Origin: Rhodospirillum sp.
Lineage (GTDB): Bacteria; Pseudomonadota; Alphaproteobacteria; Dongiales; Dongiaceae
DNA length: 64,000 nt
Reading direction: 5' to 3'
Assembly (NCBI GenBank): GCA_013822765.1
Contig: PNKY01000001.1
Span: 1-64,000, forward strand
This document shows, in pieces, positions 8,379-15,915 of this stretch (position 1 is its first letter; each line of letters opens with the position of its first letter). The notes beneath the pieces are model-generated. The model was given only the letters and a program-made list of their open reading frames with translations. It did not search any database and was not told the origin of the DNA. The translations under genes and the position numbers were made by a program.

Positions 8379-9665
8379 GTGTCGATCGATGTCGAGACCA
8401 TGAAACTCAAGCGCCCGTTCCGGAAATCAAGCCTGGCGCCGGAAGACGAGACGAGTCTCGGGCTCGCGCCGATGCAGGCGCCTCCACCGTTTCCCTACAA
8501 CATCATCTATGGCAGCGCCAGTGCCGACAAGATCGCCGGAACGGCCGGCGCCGACGTCATCCTGGCACAGGCCGGCAACGACCAGGTCGATGCCGGCGCC
8601 GGCCATGACATCGCCGATGGCGAGGCGGGCAACGACTACATGCTCGGCGGCATCGGCGCCGACCAGCTGATCGGCGATACCGGCCTCGACTGGCTCGACG
8701 GCGGAGCGGGCGACGATCGTCTGCTCGGCGGCGCCGACCTGGACCTGCTGTTCGGCGGATCCGACAACGACGAGATCGAGGGCGACAGCGGCAACGACAT
8801 CGTCTCCGGCGGATCCGGCAAGGATACGATCGCGGGCGGCGAGGGCGACGACACGCTGCAGGGCGACGGCGGCAACGATCATATCGACGGCGGGACCGGC
8901 GCAGACCTGATCGAAGGCGGCGACGGCGATGACTTCCTGTACGCGGCAGGCGCCGGCAGCGTCTACAAGGGTGGCGCGGGCGCCGACTACATCATCGGCC
9001 CAAACAGCCTGGCCGGCGAGTTCTGGGGCGGCGACGGCGACGACGCGATCGCCGGCAGCGGCCTGTTCTATGGCGAAGCCGGCAACGACATCGTCAACAG
9101 CCGCGATCTCGCCGACACGATTCACGGCGGCGATGGCGACGATACGCTCTGGTCCGGCAAGAGCGACGATGTCGTCTACGGCGAAAGCGGCGCCGACGAG
9201 CTGTGGGGCGACGTAGGCGACGATGTCCTCGATGGCGGCATCGGCGCCGACGATCTGCTGGGCGATGAGGGCGACGACATCGCGATCGGCGGCCTTGGCG
9301 ATGACGTCATCGACGGGGGCGCGGGCGATGACACGCTCTATGCCGACCTCAAGGTCGCGGCGAGCAAGGGCGTCGGCGGCAACGACACGCTCGAGGGCGG
9401 CGAAGGCGCCGACACCTTCGTCTACTTCGCCGGCAACAAGAACGGCATGGATTCGATCCTCGATTTCGACGTCGTGGAGGACGTCCTGAGGCTCGGCGAT
9501 CTCGTCAGCCCGAAAGAGAACGGGATCGCCATCGGCACGTCCCTCGACGGCGACGTCCTGATCGGCTTCGGCGGCGGCGGCACCGTGGAACTTCAGGGCG
9601 TTCAAAATCCCGGCATCACCAGCCTCGCCGACCTGGCGCAATTCATCACGATCGAGTTCGGCTGA
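8379..9665 (+). CDS. RTX calcium-binding secreted protein 1
   Basis: A 428-residue acidic, glycine/aspartate-rich protein. From about residue 45 to 330 it consists of RTX nonapeptides of the GGxGxDxUx type (for example GGAGDDRLL, GGEGDDTLQ, GGDGDDTLW), which fold into a Ca2+-bound parallel beta-roll outside the cell. The last ~85 residues form a C-terminal cap (TFVYFAGN, then ILDFDVVEDVLRL) ending in IEFG, the likely non-cleaved type I secretion signal. There is no N-terminal signal peptide. I place the start at GTG 8379 because AGGAGG lies 5 bp upstream; the ATG at 8400 is too far from it. It is paralogous to the next gene. No type I secretion transporter is encoded nearby. Biological role (adhesin, matrix or S-layer-like) is unknown. 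Confidence 0.85.
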   Translation: MSIDVETMKLKRPFRKSSLAPEDETSLGLAPMQAPPPFPYNIIYGSASADKIAGTAGADVILAQAGNDQVDAGAGHDIADGEAGNDYMLGGIGADQLIGDTGLDWLDGGAGDDRLLGGADLDLLFGGSDNDEIEGDSGNDIVSGGSGKDTIAGGEGDDTLQGDGGNDHIDGGTGADLIEGGDGDDFLYAAGAGSVYKGGAGADYIIGPNSLAGEFWGGDGDDAIAGSGLFYGEAGNDIVNSRDLADTIHGGDGDDTLWSGKSDDVVYGESGADELWGDVGDDVLDGGIGADDLLGDEGDDIAIGGLGDDVIDGGAGDDTLYADLKVAASKGVGGNDTLEGGEGADTFVYFAGNKNGMDSILDFDVVEDVLRLGDLVSPKENGIAIGTSLDGDVLIGFGGGGTVELQGVQNPGITSLADLAQFITIEFG

Positions 9666-9683
9666 ACGTCTCCTTCATCCCGT

Positions 9684-9713
9684 GCGGCCGGCGCAATGAC
9701 GTCCGCCGGCCGC
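9684..9713 (+). terminator. hairpin between the two tandem RTX genes
   Basis: A perfect 10-bp stem, GCGGCCGGCG with CGCCGGCCGC and a 10-nt loop, starts 18 bp after the stop of RTX gene 1. No T-run follows, so it may attenuate or protect the transcript rather than end it fully. Confidence 0.5.
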
Positions 9714-9760
9714 GTTGGCATGCCCGGATCCGCGCACATCATCGGAATGTGATCCACGTC

Positions 9761-9776
9761 TGTGAGCGCGGTCACG
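9761..9776. promoter_or_regulatory. CRP/FNR-like palindrome upstream of RTX gene 2
   Basis: TGTGAGCGCGGTCACG fits TGTGA-N6-TCAC. Its centre is about 68 bp before the ATG, nearly the same spacing as the site before RTX gene 1. A further half-site, TGTGATCC, lies just upstream near 9749. Confidence 0.55.
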
Positions 9777-9836
9777 AACGCACAGCGCTCCTAGACCGAC
9801 CGAATCGCGGGGACATCGAGCAACAGGAGACTCAAC

Positions 9837-10961
9837 ATGGCAATCCGTGGATCCGGCCTCTCGCTGGAAGACCAGCTCGCGGCCCAGTTGGCGGCGCAGC
9901 AGGCGCCCTTCGTGCCGCTCTCTTACAACCTCATCTATGGCAGCAACCTTGCCGACAACATCATCGGCACCTTCGGCTCGGACTTGGTGTTCGCGGCCGG
10001 CGGCAATGACACCGTCACCGGCGGCGGCAATTCCGACATCCTCGACGGCGAGAGCGGCAACGACGAGCTGTGGGGCGGTTCCGGCAACGACCAGGTGCTC
10101 GGCGACATCGGCAACGACACGATGAACGGTGGCTCCGGCAACGACAAGATGCTCGGCGGCGACGGCCAGGACAAGATCGACGGCTACACCGGCGATGACT
10201 GGATCGAAGGCGGCGCTGGCGCCGACGACATCGACGACTATTCCGGTACCAATACTGTCTTTGGCGGCGATGGCGATGACAACATCTACGCCTACGGCGA
10301 GGTCCACGGCGATGCCGGAGACGATTTTCTCACCGGCGGCGATCTCGCCGACACGATCCATGGCGGTGCCGATGATGACTTCATCATGTCCTACGACGGC
10401 GATGATGTCGTCTATGGCGATGCCGGAGACGACTTGATCTCGGCCTGGTTCGGCGACGACACCATCTATTGCGGCAGCGGGAACGACAGCGCCAGCGGCG
10501 AAGATGGCAATGACTATGTCAATGGCGGTACCGGCGATGACTTCATCGGTGGGGAGGAAGCCAACGACACCATCGTCGGCGGCCTGGGTGCCGACAGCAT
10601 CCGGGGTGGCAGCGGTGACGATACCCTCTATGGCGACCTTTCTCAGGCGCAGGGCTTCCTGTTTGTAGCCGGGGGCAACGACACCATCAAGGGCGGTGAT
10701 GGCATCGACACCTTCGTTTACTTCGCGGGCAACAGCAACGGCAAGGACGTGATCGTGGACTTCGAGTACGGTACCGACGTCCTGCGCCTCGCGGACCTGG
10801 TCGATGAGAACGATGACGGCGTCACCGTCGGCAAATCGGCGGATGGCGACGTCCTGATCTCGTTTGCCGGCGGCGGCAGCGTGGAGCTGAATGGCCACGC
10901 AAACATCGGCATCGAAAACCTGTTCGAGCTCGGCAACGTCATCACCGTCGAGTTCGGCTGA
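9837..10961 (+). CDS. RTX calcium-binding secreted protein 2
   Basis: A 374-residue paralogue of the preceding RTX protein. The N-terminal ~30 residues are amphipathic and alanine/glutamine-rich. The beta-roll begins at YNLIYGSNLADNIIGT, matching YNIIYGSASADKIAGT in protein 1, and continues to about residue 300 with repeats such as GGSGNDQVL, GGDGDDNIY and GGSGDDTLY. The C-terminal cap again contains DTFVYFAGN and a final VEFG, so both probably use the same type I secretion signal. AGGAGA precedes the ATG at 9837. It has its own CRP-like site and its own downstream hairpin, which suggests a separate transcription unit made by tandem duplication. Confidence 0.85.
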   Translation: MAIRGSGLSLEDQLAAQLAAQQAPFVPLSYNLIYGSNLADNIIGTFGSDLVFAAGGNDTVTGGGNSDILDGESGNDELWGGSGNDQVLGDIGNDTMNGGSGNDKMLGGDGQDKIDGYTGDDWIEGGAGADDIDDYSGTNTVFGGDGDDNIYAYGEVHGDAGDDFLTGGDLADTIHGGADDDFIMSYDGDDVVYGDAGDDLISAWFGDDTIYCGSGNDSASGEDGNDYVNGGTGDDFIGGEEANDTIVGGLGADSIRGGSGDDTLYGDLSQAQGFLFVAGGNDTIKGGDGIDTFVYFAGNSNGKDVIVDFEYGTDVLRLADLVDENDDGVTVGKSADGDVLISFAGGGSVELNGHANIGIENLFELGNVITVEFG

Positions 10962-10968
10962 TCCTCTG

Positions 10969-11002
10969 GCGCAGCCGGCGTGGACCTCCGCGCCGGTTGC
11001 GC
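10969..11002 (+). terminator. terminator hairpin after RTX gene 2
   Basis: A 12-bp stem (GCGCAGCCGGCG with CGCCGGTTGCGC, one G-T pair) with a 10-nt loop lies 7 bp after the stop and is followed by CTATCTTT. It is a reasonable Rho-independent terminator. Confidence 0.6.
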
Positions 11003-11035
11003 CTATCTTTGCCGTCCGTGATCGAGGGAGGCGGC

Positions 11036-11569
11036 ATGGTGGAAATCGTCTATTACGCGGCGGCGAGCCTGGACGGATACATCGCGACGCTGGATGGCGG
11101 GGTCGATTGGTTGCCGCCGATCGAAGCGGGCGGCGAGGATTACGGCTATGGCGACTTCTACGCCTCGGTCGACGCCATCCTGATGGGCAGCACGACCTAC
11201 GAGAATATCCTGCGCCAGGCCGCCTGGCCCTATCCGGACAAGAAATGCTGGGTGTTCAGCAAGCAGCGGCGCTACGCCAAGAGCAGCACTGGCAACATCG
11301 CCTTCACGGGCGCCACGCCGGACTACTTGGTCGAGGAGCTGGCGGGGCAGGGCATCAAGCGCGCCTGGATCGTCGGCGGCGGCAAGCTCGCCGCGTCGTT
11401 CCGCGAGCGCGGTCTCATCACGACCTATGGGCTCTGCATCGTGCCAACGATCCTCGGCGGCGGCATCCCGCTGCTCGCACCGCGCGGATCGCCGGACAAG
11501 CTGATGTTGAGCGGATGCCAAGCCTATCCAGACGGCGCAGTGATGCTGTGGTATCGCAAGGCAGCGTGA
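11036..11569 (+). CDS. dihydrofolate reductase-like (RibD C-terminal domain) protein
   Basis: A 177-residue protein with the RibD_C/DHFR-like fold. It opens with VYYAAASLDGYIATLDGGVDW, where DGYIA is the usual family signature. It then has an AILMGSTTYENIL block, the NADPH-binding WIVGGGKLAASF (about 120-131) and the LxxxxTxLGGGIPL motif (VPTILGGGIPL). Family members are NAD(P)H-dependent reductases of unknown substrate, commonly annotated as deaminase-reductase domain proteins. GGGAGG precedes the ATG at 11036. Its stop is one base from the stop of the convergent esterase. Confidence 0.85.
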   Translation: MVEIVYYAAASLDGYIATLDGGVDWLPPIEAGGEDYGYGDFYASVDAILMGSTTYENILRQAAWPYPDKKCWVFSKQRRYAKSSTGNIAFTGATPDYLVEELAGQGIKRAWIVGGGKLAASFRERGLITTYGLCIVPTILGGGIPLLAPRGSPDKLMLSGCQAYPDGAVMLWYRKAA

Positions 11570-11570
11570 G

Positions 11571-12434
11571 CTACGGCTTCAGCAGCGCCGCCACCGTTGG
11601 ATCGAGGCTGGCCAGGAACGACTCGACCGCGTCGGTGTAGTCGCCGGGCTTGCCGAGCTCGCTGTTGATCTCGCCATGGCTGAGGGGTTCGCCCAAGGTT
11701 TCGGCGCGCGTGCCGAGTTTCGTGGAGGTGGCGGCGTAGACCTGATTGGTGCCGCACGATGCGCGGCGATTGCTGGAGCAGATTCCGAGCCAAGGTGGAC
11801 TGTCCTTGGTCAGGTGATGGATCGGCGATGAGGCTTCCCACAGCGCGGGATCGCCGCCGAACGCCTCGTCGTAGAGCCTGGCGTGGCGATGGTTCATGAT
11901 GGCCGGCACGTCGAGCGCGCCGCTGTCGAGCGAGACAGTGCCGAGCCACGGCTTGGCGCCGAGCCTGGCGGCGCGGGCAGGGTCGGCGTTGAGCAGCGAT
12001 ACCAGATGCGCGCCGGCCGAATGACCCATCAGGATGAAGCGCGCGGGATCGCCGCCCCAGCCGCGAGCGGCCGCTTGCGCCGCGGCGAGGGCCCGCGCGA
12101 TGTCGTCGGCCTGCGCCACCGGATCGCTCTCCGGCGCCATCGGGTAGTTGACCGAGACGAAGATGAAGCCCTTCGGCACCCAGCGCGCGACCTTGCTCTC
12201 CGCCACCGGCGGATGGCGCTTGTCGCCGAAGCGCCAGGCGCCGCCATGCACCATCAGGATGACCGGCGCCGCCTCCGACTTCTCGGCCGGCAGATAGACA
12301 TCCATGGCCTGCAGCTTCGCAGGCCCGTAGGCGACGTCGCGCAGAACCTTGACGCCATCCGGCGTCGCCGCCTGTGCGGACAGCGCGGCGACGGACAGCA
12401 GTGCGACGGCGATGAGCCGCAAGCAGGCGATCAT
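11571..12434 (-). CDS. secreted alpha/beta-hydrolase (esterase)
   Basis: A 287-residue protein with a clear Sec signal peptide (residues 1-22, ending SAQAA). The mature part shows the HSL/BD-FAE-like esterase pattern: oxyanion-hole HGGAWRFG (about 64-71), the nucleophile elbow GHSAGAH with the catalytic Ser, an Asp region, and a late His in EPLSHGEIN. These features indicate a periplasmic carboxylic-ester hydrolase acting on a small ester or acylated sugar. Two Cys in ICSSNRRASC may form a disulfide, consistent with export. The gene is convergent with the DHFR-like gene. Confidence 0.8.
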   Translation of the reverse strand: MIACLRLIAVALLSVAALSAQAATPDGVKVLRDVAYGPAKLQAMDVYLPAEKSEAAPVILMVHGGAWRFGDKRHPPVAESKVARWVPKGFIFVSVNYPMAPESDPVAQADDIARALAAAQAAARGWGGDPARFILMGHSAGAHLVSLLNADPARAARLGAKPWLGTVSLDSGALDVPAIMNHRHARLYDEAFGGDPALWEASSPIHHLTKDSPPWLGICSSNRRASCGTNQVYAATSTKLGTRAETLGEPLSHGEINSELGKPGDYTDAVESFLASLDPTVAALLKP

Positions 12435-12495
12435 GCGACGGATGCTCCCGAATGCAGACCGGATTGGAACGCGCGCCGCCGCCGGAATCCTGCGA

Positions 12496-13305
12496 TCATG
12501 TGAACCGGATGGTCATGGGCGAAAGGTCGAGCCCATGCAGCGCCGTGCGCCAAGTCTCGCCGGGGGCAACCGGGAAGGCGCGGGTGACGGTGCCGGTCGT
12601 GATGATCTCGCCGGCAGCCAGCGGCGGGTTGTGGCGGTCGGTGGCCAACAGATCGTTAAGGTGGCGCAGCGCCGAGAGTGGACCATCCAACACGTTGGGC
12701 GCCTGGCCGCGATCGATGAGTTCGTCGTTGCGATAGAGGCTGATCTCGAACCGCGACAACACCGAAAGCCATCCTTCGGCGGGCGCCTCGGTGATCGGCC
12801 GGCGCGGGCCGAGGCGATAGGCGCCGTGCAGCGCGAAGGCGGCGACGGTGTCGGCGGCGGCGAAGCGCCAGCCCGCGAACATCGAATGCACGATCTCGCA
12901 GCCATGCGCGACCCAGGCGATACAGCCGAGCAAGGCGGCCTCGTCCATGCCGGGCTCCGGTGCGCGGGCAAGGCCGAAGGCGATCTCCGGCTCGATTCGG
13001 GGCTCGAGATAGGGCGACAGGTCCAGATGCGCGGCGCCGTCGGTCGCCAGCAAGGTGGTCGCATACATGTCGCCCCAGATCGGCGCATAGACCTGGTATT
13101 CATCCCAGATGGTGCGGTTGGTGAAGCCGATCTTGCGCCCGACCGGCCGTTCGCCGCGCTGCTGCCGGATGCGCCGCAGGGCGCCGGTCACCTGGTATGC
13201 CTGGTCGAGGTCGAACCCGGGCAGGCGCGCGGCCAGCGACGGGATCTGCCGCCGCGCGCGCCACGCCTCCAGGATTTCCTGGGCGATCCGGTCTGCATCG
13301 AACAT
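12496..13305 (-). CDS. FAH-superfamily hydratase (2-oxopent-4-enoate hydratase-like)
   Basis: A 269-residue enzyme resembling MhpD-type 2-keto-4-pentenoate hydratases and 4-oxalocrotonate decarboxylases. It carries GRKIGFTN with the conserved Lys58, the metal-binding IEPEIAFGL (Glu105, Glu107), a later long conserved block ending AAADTVAAFALHGAY, and the closing GEIITTGTVT loop. Such enzymes act late in meta-cleavage pathways. The likely cytoplasmic reaction is hydration or decarboxylation of a 2-keto acid using Mg2+. No other meta-cleavage genes are adjacent. The ATG at 13305 gives the family's usual length; the frame remains open upstream only as an antisense shadow of the TPR gene. Confidence 0.75.
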   Translation of the reverse strand: MFDADRIAQEILEAWRARRQIPSLAARLPGFDLDQAYQVTGALRRIRQQRGERPVGRKIGFTNRTIWDEYQVYAPIWGDMYATTLLATDGAAHLDLSPYLEPRIEPEIAFGLARAPEPGMDEAALLGCIAWVAHGCEIVHSMFAGWRFAAADTVAAFALHGAYRLGPRRPITEAPAEGWLSVLSRFEISLYRNDELIDRGQAPNVLDGPLSALRHLNDLLATDRHNPPLAAGEIITTGTVTRAFPVAPGETWRTALHGLDLSPMTIRFT

Positions 13306-13387
13306 GCCGCTATCTGGCGTGGATTTTTGGCACGGCGTCAATATCATGGCCCCACGGACGCCGCATTCGCGGCCTTGGATGTCACCG

Positions 13388-14674
13388 ATGATGGATCGCC
13401 TCGCTCTTGCGGCTCTGCTTGTTCTCGCGGCCGCGCCGGCGTCGGCGGCGTCGGATTCCGAGGCGCGCCTGTGCCGCGACGCGCAGCTGGAACCGCTGCT
13501 GCGGGTCGAAGCCTGCTCGCGTGCGTTGGCGTTGCGCGATCTCACAAGGCAGCAGCATCTGCTCCTGCTCGGCGCCCGGGCGAGCGCGCTGGACGAGCTC
13601 GGCGACCATGGGCGGGCGATCGCGGACTTCGATTCCGCTCTCGTGCTGGCGCCGGACGATGCCGCGCTGCATCTCAATCGCGGCGCTGCCAAGATCCATG
13701 ACGGCCGCCCCGCCGATGCGATCGCCGATTACGATGCCGCGATCCGGATCAGGCCGGACTGGCACCTGCCCTACTTCAATCGCGCGGTGGCGCTGACCGA
13801 CCTCGGGCAACGCGCGGCGGCGCTAAAGGATTATGAGCGCGCGATCCGTCTCAAGCCCGACGACGCCTGGATCTATGTCGGGCAGGGGGACGTGCTGGCC
13901 GCTTCCGGCGACGCGGTGCGTGCGATCGAGTCCTACGACAAGGCGCTGTCGCTGCGCCCGGAACTGGACGACCCGCGCGCCAAGCGGGCGAATTTGCTGC
14001 TGCGCCTGGACCAGCCGGAGGAGGCGTTGCTCGAGTTCGACCGCGTGCTGCTGGCCAATCCGTCGAAGGCGCCGCTCTGGCGATCGCGCGGCGAGGCGAA
14101 GTTCCAGCTGGCGCGCTATGCCGACGCCGCCGCGGATCTCGAACAAGCACTCGCCCTCTCGCCGCGCGACGGCGATGCGCGCCGCGCCTTGGCCCGCGCC
14201 TATCTCGGCGCCGGCGATGCAGAGTCGGCATGGCGCACCCTATCGCCCGATCTCGACACGACCGACGACGCGGCGGATCTGACGCTCGCGGCCATGGTGG
14301 CGATGCTGACCGAGCGGTTGTCCGTCGCGGATGCGCTGGTGCGACGGGCCATCGATCTGCAGCCAGGCAACGCTGCGGCGCAGGCGATCCTGGCTCTGGC
14401 GCTGCGGCAGCAGGGCGATGCGCAGCTCGCGCGCGACGCGGCGGAGCTGGCGGTCGCATTCGCGCCTGACGATGCGGAGATCGCGGCGGTTGCCTCGCTC
14501 GCCGGCGCCGAGACCAGCGTAGATCGCGCGCCTCTGCTGCTCCCGACGAAGACGCCCGCCCAGGCCGCGCGTGCTGCCTGCGTGGCGGACCTGAGCAGCG
14601 GCGATTTGCCGGCGGCGCGCGGCGCCGGCGCCGCTTGGTCGCTGTGCCATCTGGCCGCCCAATCCACCCCATAG
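13388..14674 (+). CDS. exported tetratricopeptide repeat protein
   Basis: A 428-residue protein with a signal peptide (MMDRLALAALLVLAAAPASA). At least eight TPR units run from about residue 55 to 370, recognisable by phrases such as DELGDHGRAIADFDSALVLAP, AIADYDAAIRIRPD and AALKDYERAIRLKPDD. The last ~60 residues are Ala-rich and contain two Cys. TPR scaffolds mediate protein contacts; this one is predicted to be periplasmic. The first TPR has Cys residues (CRDAQ, EACSRA) that might be disulfide-linked. An ATG at 13379 is an alternative start; neither has a strong ribosome binding site. Confidence 0.8.
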   Translation: MMDRLALAALLVLAAAPASAASDSEARLCRDAQLEPLLRVEACSRALALRDLTRQQHLLLLGARASALDELGDHGRAIADFDSALVLAPDDAALHLNRGAAKIHDGRPADAIADYDAAIRIRPDWHLPYFNRAVALTDLGQRAAALKDYERAIRLKPDDAWIYVGQGDVLAASGDAVRAIESYDKALSLRPELDDPRAKRANLLLRLDQPEEALLEFDRVLLANPSKAPLWRSRGEAKFQLARYADAAADLEQALALSPRDGDARRALARAYLGAGDAESAWRTLSPDLDTTDDAADLTLAAMVAMLTERLSVADALVRRAIDLQPGNAAAQAILALALRQQGDAQLARDAAELAVAFAPDDAEIAAVASLAGAETSVDRAPLLLPTKTPAQAARAACVADLSSGDLPAARGAGAAWSLCHLAAQSTP

Positions 14675-14719
14675 GTTTGCCGCCCCGATAGGTCAGCACT
14701 TCTGAGCCTTCTGGGCGAG

Positions 14720-14736
14720 TTTTTAACCACTCTAAA
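14720..14736. promoter_or_regulatory. Irr-box-like motif upstream of irr
   Basis: TTTTTAACCACTCTAAA matches the motif before the rubrerythrin gene at 13 of 17 positions and resembles the alphaproteobacterial iron control element (TTTAGAA...TTCTAAA type). It lies 41 bp before the irr start codon and suggests autoregulation. A GATAAT at 14764-14769 is a possible -10, which would put the RNA start almost at the ATG. Confidence 0.5.
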
Positions 14737-14777
14737 AAGGGCCTTTAAATCTCAGGACCGTCTGATAATATTGGGCG

Positions 14778-15212
14778 ATGAGCGAAACCAAGCAGACTGA
14801 CCAGCGGCCCTTCACGCCGATCGTGCAGCGCCTGCGCGCCGCCGGCCTCAGGCCGACCTCGCAGCGCCTCTACCTCGCGCGCCTGCTGTTCGAGCAGGGC
14901 GACCGGCATGTGACGGCGGAGCAGCTGCATTCGGAAGCGCAGGCGTCGCGCATCGCGGTGTCTCTCGCCACCGTCTACAACACGCTGCACCAGTTCACCG
15001 GGGCCGGCCTGCTGCGCGAGCTGGTGATCGAATCCGGGCGCTCCTATTTCGACACCAACGTCACCAACCACCACCATTTCTTCTTCGAGGAGAATGGCGC
15101 GCTGGTGGACATCCCGGGCGAAAACGTGGCGCTCGCCAGCCTGCCGACGCCGCCGGATGGCGCGCGGGTCAGCCGGGTTGACGTGGTGGTGCGCGTCACG
15201 CGCGCCAAATAG
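14778..15212 (+). CDS. irr: Irr-type Fur-family iron-responsive regulator
   Basis: A 144-residue Fur-family protein. The N-terminal winged helix is recognisable in LRAAGLRPTSQRLYLARLLFE and SLATVYNTLHQFTGAGLLREL. The three-His block NHHHFFFEENGALVDIP (His98-100) is typical of alphaproteobacterial Irr. The C-terminal CxxC pairs of classical Fur are absent, and no Cys-Pro heme regulatory motif occurs at the N-terminus, so it resembles the rhizobial Irr forms that sense heme through the His cluster. Irr represses or activates iron and heme genes when iron is scarce. It precedes a rubrerythrin operon, and similar 17-bp boxes occur before both. Confidence 0.85.
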   Translation: MSETKQTDQRPFTPIVQRLRAAGLRPTSQRLYLARLLFEQGDRHVTAEQLHSEAQASRIAVSLATVYNTLHQFTGAGLLRELVIESGRSYFDTNVTNHHHFFFEENGALVDIPGENVALASLPTPPDGARVSRVDVVVRVTRAK

Positions 15213-15242
15213 CTCGATTCGTTACAATTAATCGAGCTTTGT
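15211..15242 (+). terminator. intrinsic terminator after irr
   Basis: AGCTCGATT pairs perfectly with AATCGAGCT (9-bp stem, 10-nt loop) and is followed by TT and TTG. The left arm overlaps the irr stop codon. It separates irr from the rubrerythrin operon, which has its own promoter. Confidence 0.65.
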
Positions 15243-15260
15243 CAGCCCACCAAGGGTCAG

Positions 15261-15277
15261 TTTGTAATCATTCTAGA
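15261..15277. promoter_or_regulatory. Irr-box-like motif upstream of rubrerythrin
   Basis: TTTGTAATCATTCTAGA is an imperfect palindrome around a central C (arms TTTGTAAT and ATTCTAGA) that resembles the iron control element. It ends 4 bp before the predicted -35 box, where a bound Irr could block or aid RNA polymerase. Confidence 0.55.
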
Positions 15278-15281
15278 GTTC

Positions 15282-15310
15282 TTGACGGGGCGTTGAAAGC
15301 GTCTCATAGT
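15282..15310 (+). promoter_or_regulatory. sigma70-like promoter of the rubrerythrin operon
   Basis: TTGACG at 15282-15287 and CATAGT at 15305-15310 are separated by 17 bp, the optimal spacing. The predicted RNA would begin near 15317, about 85 bp before the rubrerythrin ATG. Confidence 0.6.
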
Positions 15311-15400
15311 CGCTGTCGAGGGCGGCGAGTCTGCAACCGCCTCCGCATTCCGGGCGGGACCCGGAAACACCCTAAGCCATAAGCACCAGGGAGAATCATC

Positions 15401-15820
<420 letters not shown>

Positions 15821-15915
15821 GGATCGCTCGCGCGATTCCATGATCGAGAGGGCGGCGCTGTATCAAGCGCCGCTCCTCCATTCTGTTGTTGACCAAGAAT
15901 GCTAGGTAAGCACCG

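Noticed and set aside
9684..9713. The RTX hairpin as a mobile-element end
   Set aside because: It is a single perfect stem-loop next to a stop codon with no target duplication or transposase.
8500..10700. Short DNA repeats that look array-like (possible CRISPR)
   Set aside because: The periodicity is 27 bp and in frame, encoding RTX nonapeptides; there are no unique spacers.
8427..10898. Long minus-strand frames opposite the RTX genes
   Set aside because: They are Val/Ala/Asp repeats, the mirror of the repetitive RTX codons, with no start context or family similarity.
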